Origin: Candidatus Puniceispirillum sp. | GTDB taxonomy: Bacteria > Pseudomonadota > Alphaproteobacteria > Puniceispirillales > Puniceispirillaceae | Reading direction: 5' to 3' | Length of the DNA stretch: 7,397 nt | Assembly (NCBI GenBank): GCA_018668795.1 | Contig: JABJBD010000057.1 | Location: 1-7,397 of the forward strand | Shown: piece after piece, positions 6,653-7,397 of the stretch | How positions within the stretch are numbered: the first letter of the stretch is position 1 | How the letters are laid out: the number at the start of each line of letters is the position of its first letter | Translations under genes and position numbers: made by a program | The notes under the pieces: generated by a model | Told to the model about the DNA's origin: nothing | What the model saw: the letters and a program-made list of their open reading frames with translations, nothing else | Database searches by the model: none

Positions 6653-7397
6653 TCCCCTACCCAAAGTCATAGTAAGGCTGATACGTCAAACTATCTTCTG
6701 GCCATTAGAGGCATTACTGGTATTCATCCTGTTTGGGATTGCCTGGATTCTGCCTGTAGCTATTGCCAGTGTCTTTATGGGGCTGGTGATGTCGATATTG
6801 GGCCCACTAACCCCGTGGCATAAACGTGCACGACGCAACCTAGCTTATGCCATGCCGCATTTGTCGCACGCCCAACAAAGCCAGATTTTACGCGGCATGT
6901 GGATGAATCTGGGGCGTGTGATTGGCGAATATCCGCACATAAACAAGCTTGTCGATACAGGCTATGTTGAATTTGTCGGACAAGAACATATTCGCGATAT
7001 TGAAACGGGTGGTTTCCTGATCAGCGCGCATATGAGCAATTGGGAATTAGGCCCCTTTGCCGCGCGGAGTGTTGGTAAAAAAGTTGCGGCCATTTATCGC
7101 CCGCTCAATAATCCGTTTCTGTCGGGGTTGCTGGCACGCCGACAGCGTACCTTTGGCGGCGAAATGTTCCCAAAAGGTCGTGAAGCCGCATTGGGCATGA
7201 TTAGCGCCATTCGAAAAAACCAGTTCATGTGCCTGCTTATCGATCAGAAATTACGCGAAGGCATGGCAGTTCCATTTTTTGGACATCCAGCCAATACGCC
7301 AATCGGCCATATCAAAGTCGCCATCAAAAAAAATGTGCCTATCTTCTATGTGCAGATGGTACGGGTATCAGGATGCCATTTCAAATTGACGATCTCA
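6645..7397 (+). CDS. lpxL: LpxL/HtrB-family lipid A late acyltransferase (3' end outside window)
   Basis: Inner-membrane acyltransferase that adds a secondary fatty acid to Kdo-lipid A. The frame opens at ATG 6645 and gives 251 residues with no stop before the window end, against about 300 for the family, so the last 50 or so residues are missing. An N-terminal membrane helix covers about 20-50. The following RRNLAYAMPHLS resembles the family's N(L)-x-x-AFP-x-L(S) segment. The catalytic dyad is in SAHMSNWEL, His129 and Glu134 (HX4E). Then come YRPLNNPF (151-158), FPKGREA (175-181) and LLIDQKLREGMAVPFFGHPANTP (197-219), where the family has a conserved DQ near the acceptor site followed by VPFFG and a TP pair. 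It overlaps lpxK by 8 nt and has no clear ribosome site, so it probably depends on lpxK translation. Lauroyl versus myristoyl specificity (LpxL or LpxM) cannot be told; the symbol means the family. Confidence 0.9.
   Translation, partial: MSDPLPKVIVRLIRQTIFWPLEALLVFILFGIAWILPVAIASVFMGLVMSILGPLTPWHKRARRNLAYAMPHLSHAQQSQILRGMWMNLGRVIGEYPHINKLVDTGYVEFVGQEHIRDIETGGFLISAHMSNWELGPFAARSVGKKVAAIYRPLNNPFLSGLLARRQRTFGGEMFPKGREAALGMISAIRKNQFMCLLIDQKLREGMAVPFFGHPANTPIGHIKVAIKKNVPIFYVQMVRVSGCHFKLTIS

Overview
The window reads as ordinary chromosomal DNA of a Gram-negative bacterium, most likely an alphaproteobacterium. Four things point that way: lipid A/LPS genes, an LpxJ-like DUF374 acyltransferase placed directly before the Kdo transferase, a neighbouring CX5R phosphatase of the type with a DHG-(I/F)-LR N-terminus, and mixed codon use with roughly balanced base composition. 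The lineage is an inference from gene content and protein style. A marine group with moderate GC, such as SAR116, would fit but cannot be fixed from the sequence alone.

Layout: (1) 1-647, plus strand, the 3' part of a dual-specificity/tyrosine phosphatase gene whose start lies before the window. (2) 663-2432 and 2438-3508, minus strand, a two-gene unit: a family 9 glycosyltransferase (heptosyltransferase-like), then 5 nt later an MsbA-type lipid A flippase. It converges on the phosphatase gene with only 15 nt between the stop codons. (3) 3509-3690, a divergent intergenic region that should hold promoters for both directions. (4) 3691-7397, plus strand, a tightly packed unit of DUF374 acyltransferase, waaA (Kdo transferase), lpxK (lipid A 4'-kinase) and an lpxL-like late acyltransferase that runs off the window end. 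The three junctions in this unit overlap by 1, 4 and 8 nt, so translational coupling is likely.

Together the genes cover late lipid A and inner-core assembly on the cytoplasmic face of the inner membrane. LpxK phosphorylates the disaccharide, WaaA adds Kdo, the LpxL-like and possibly the DUF374 enzyme add secondary acyl chains, and the GT9 enzyme could extend the core. MsbA then flips the product across the membrane. The phosphatase has no visible mechanistic link to this pathway.

I found no mobile element, CRISPR array, RNA gene, phage gene or defence system, and nothing that looks like an undescribed system. The most interesting points are the two different late-acyltransferase families flanking waaA-lpxK, the phosphatase reading frame that stays open to the window edge, and the compact divergent control region. 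No stretch over 300 bases lacks a gene.
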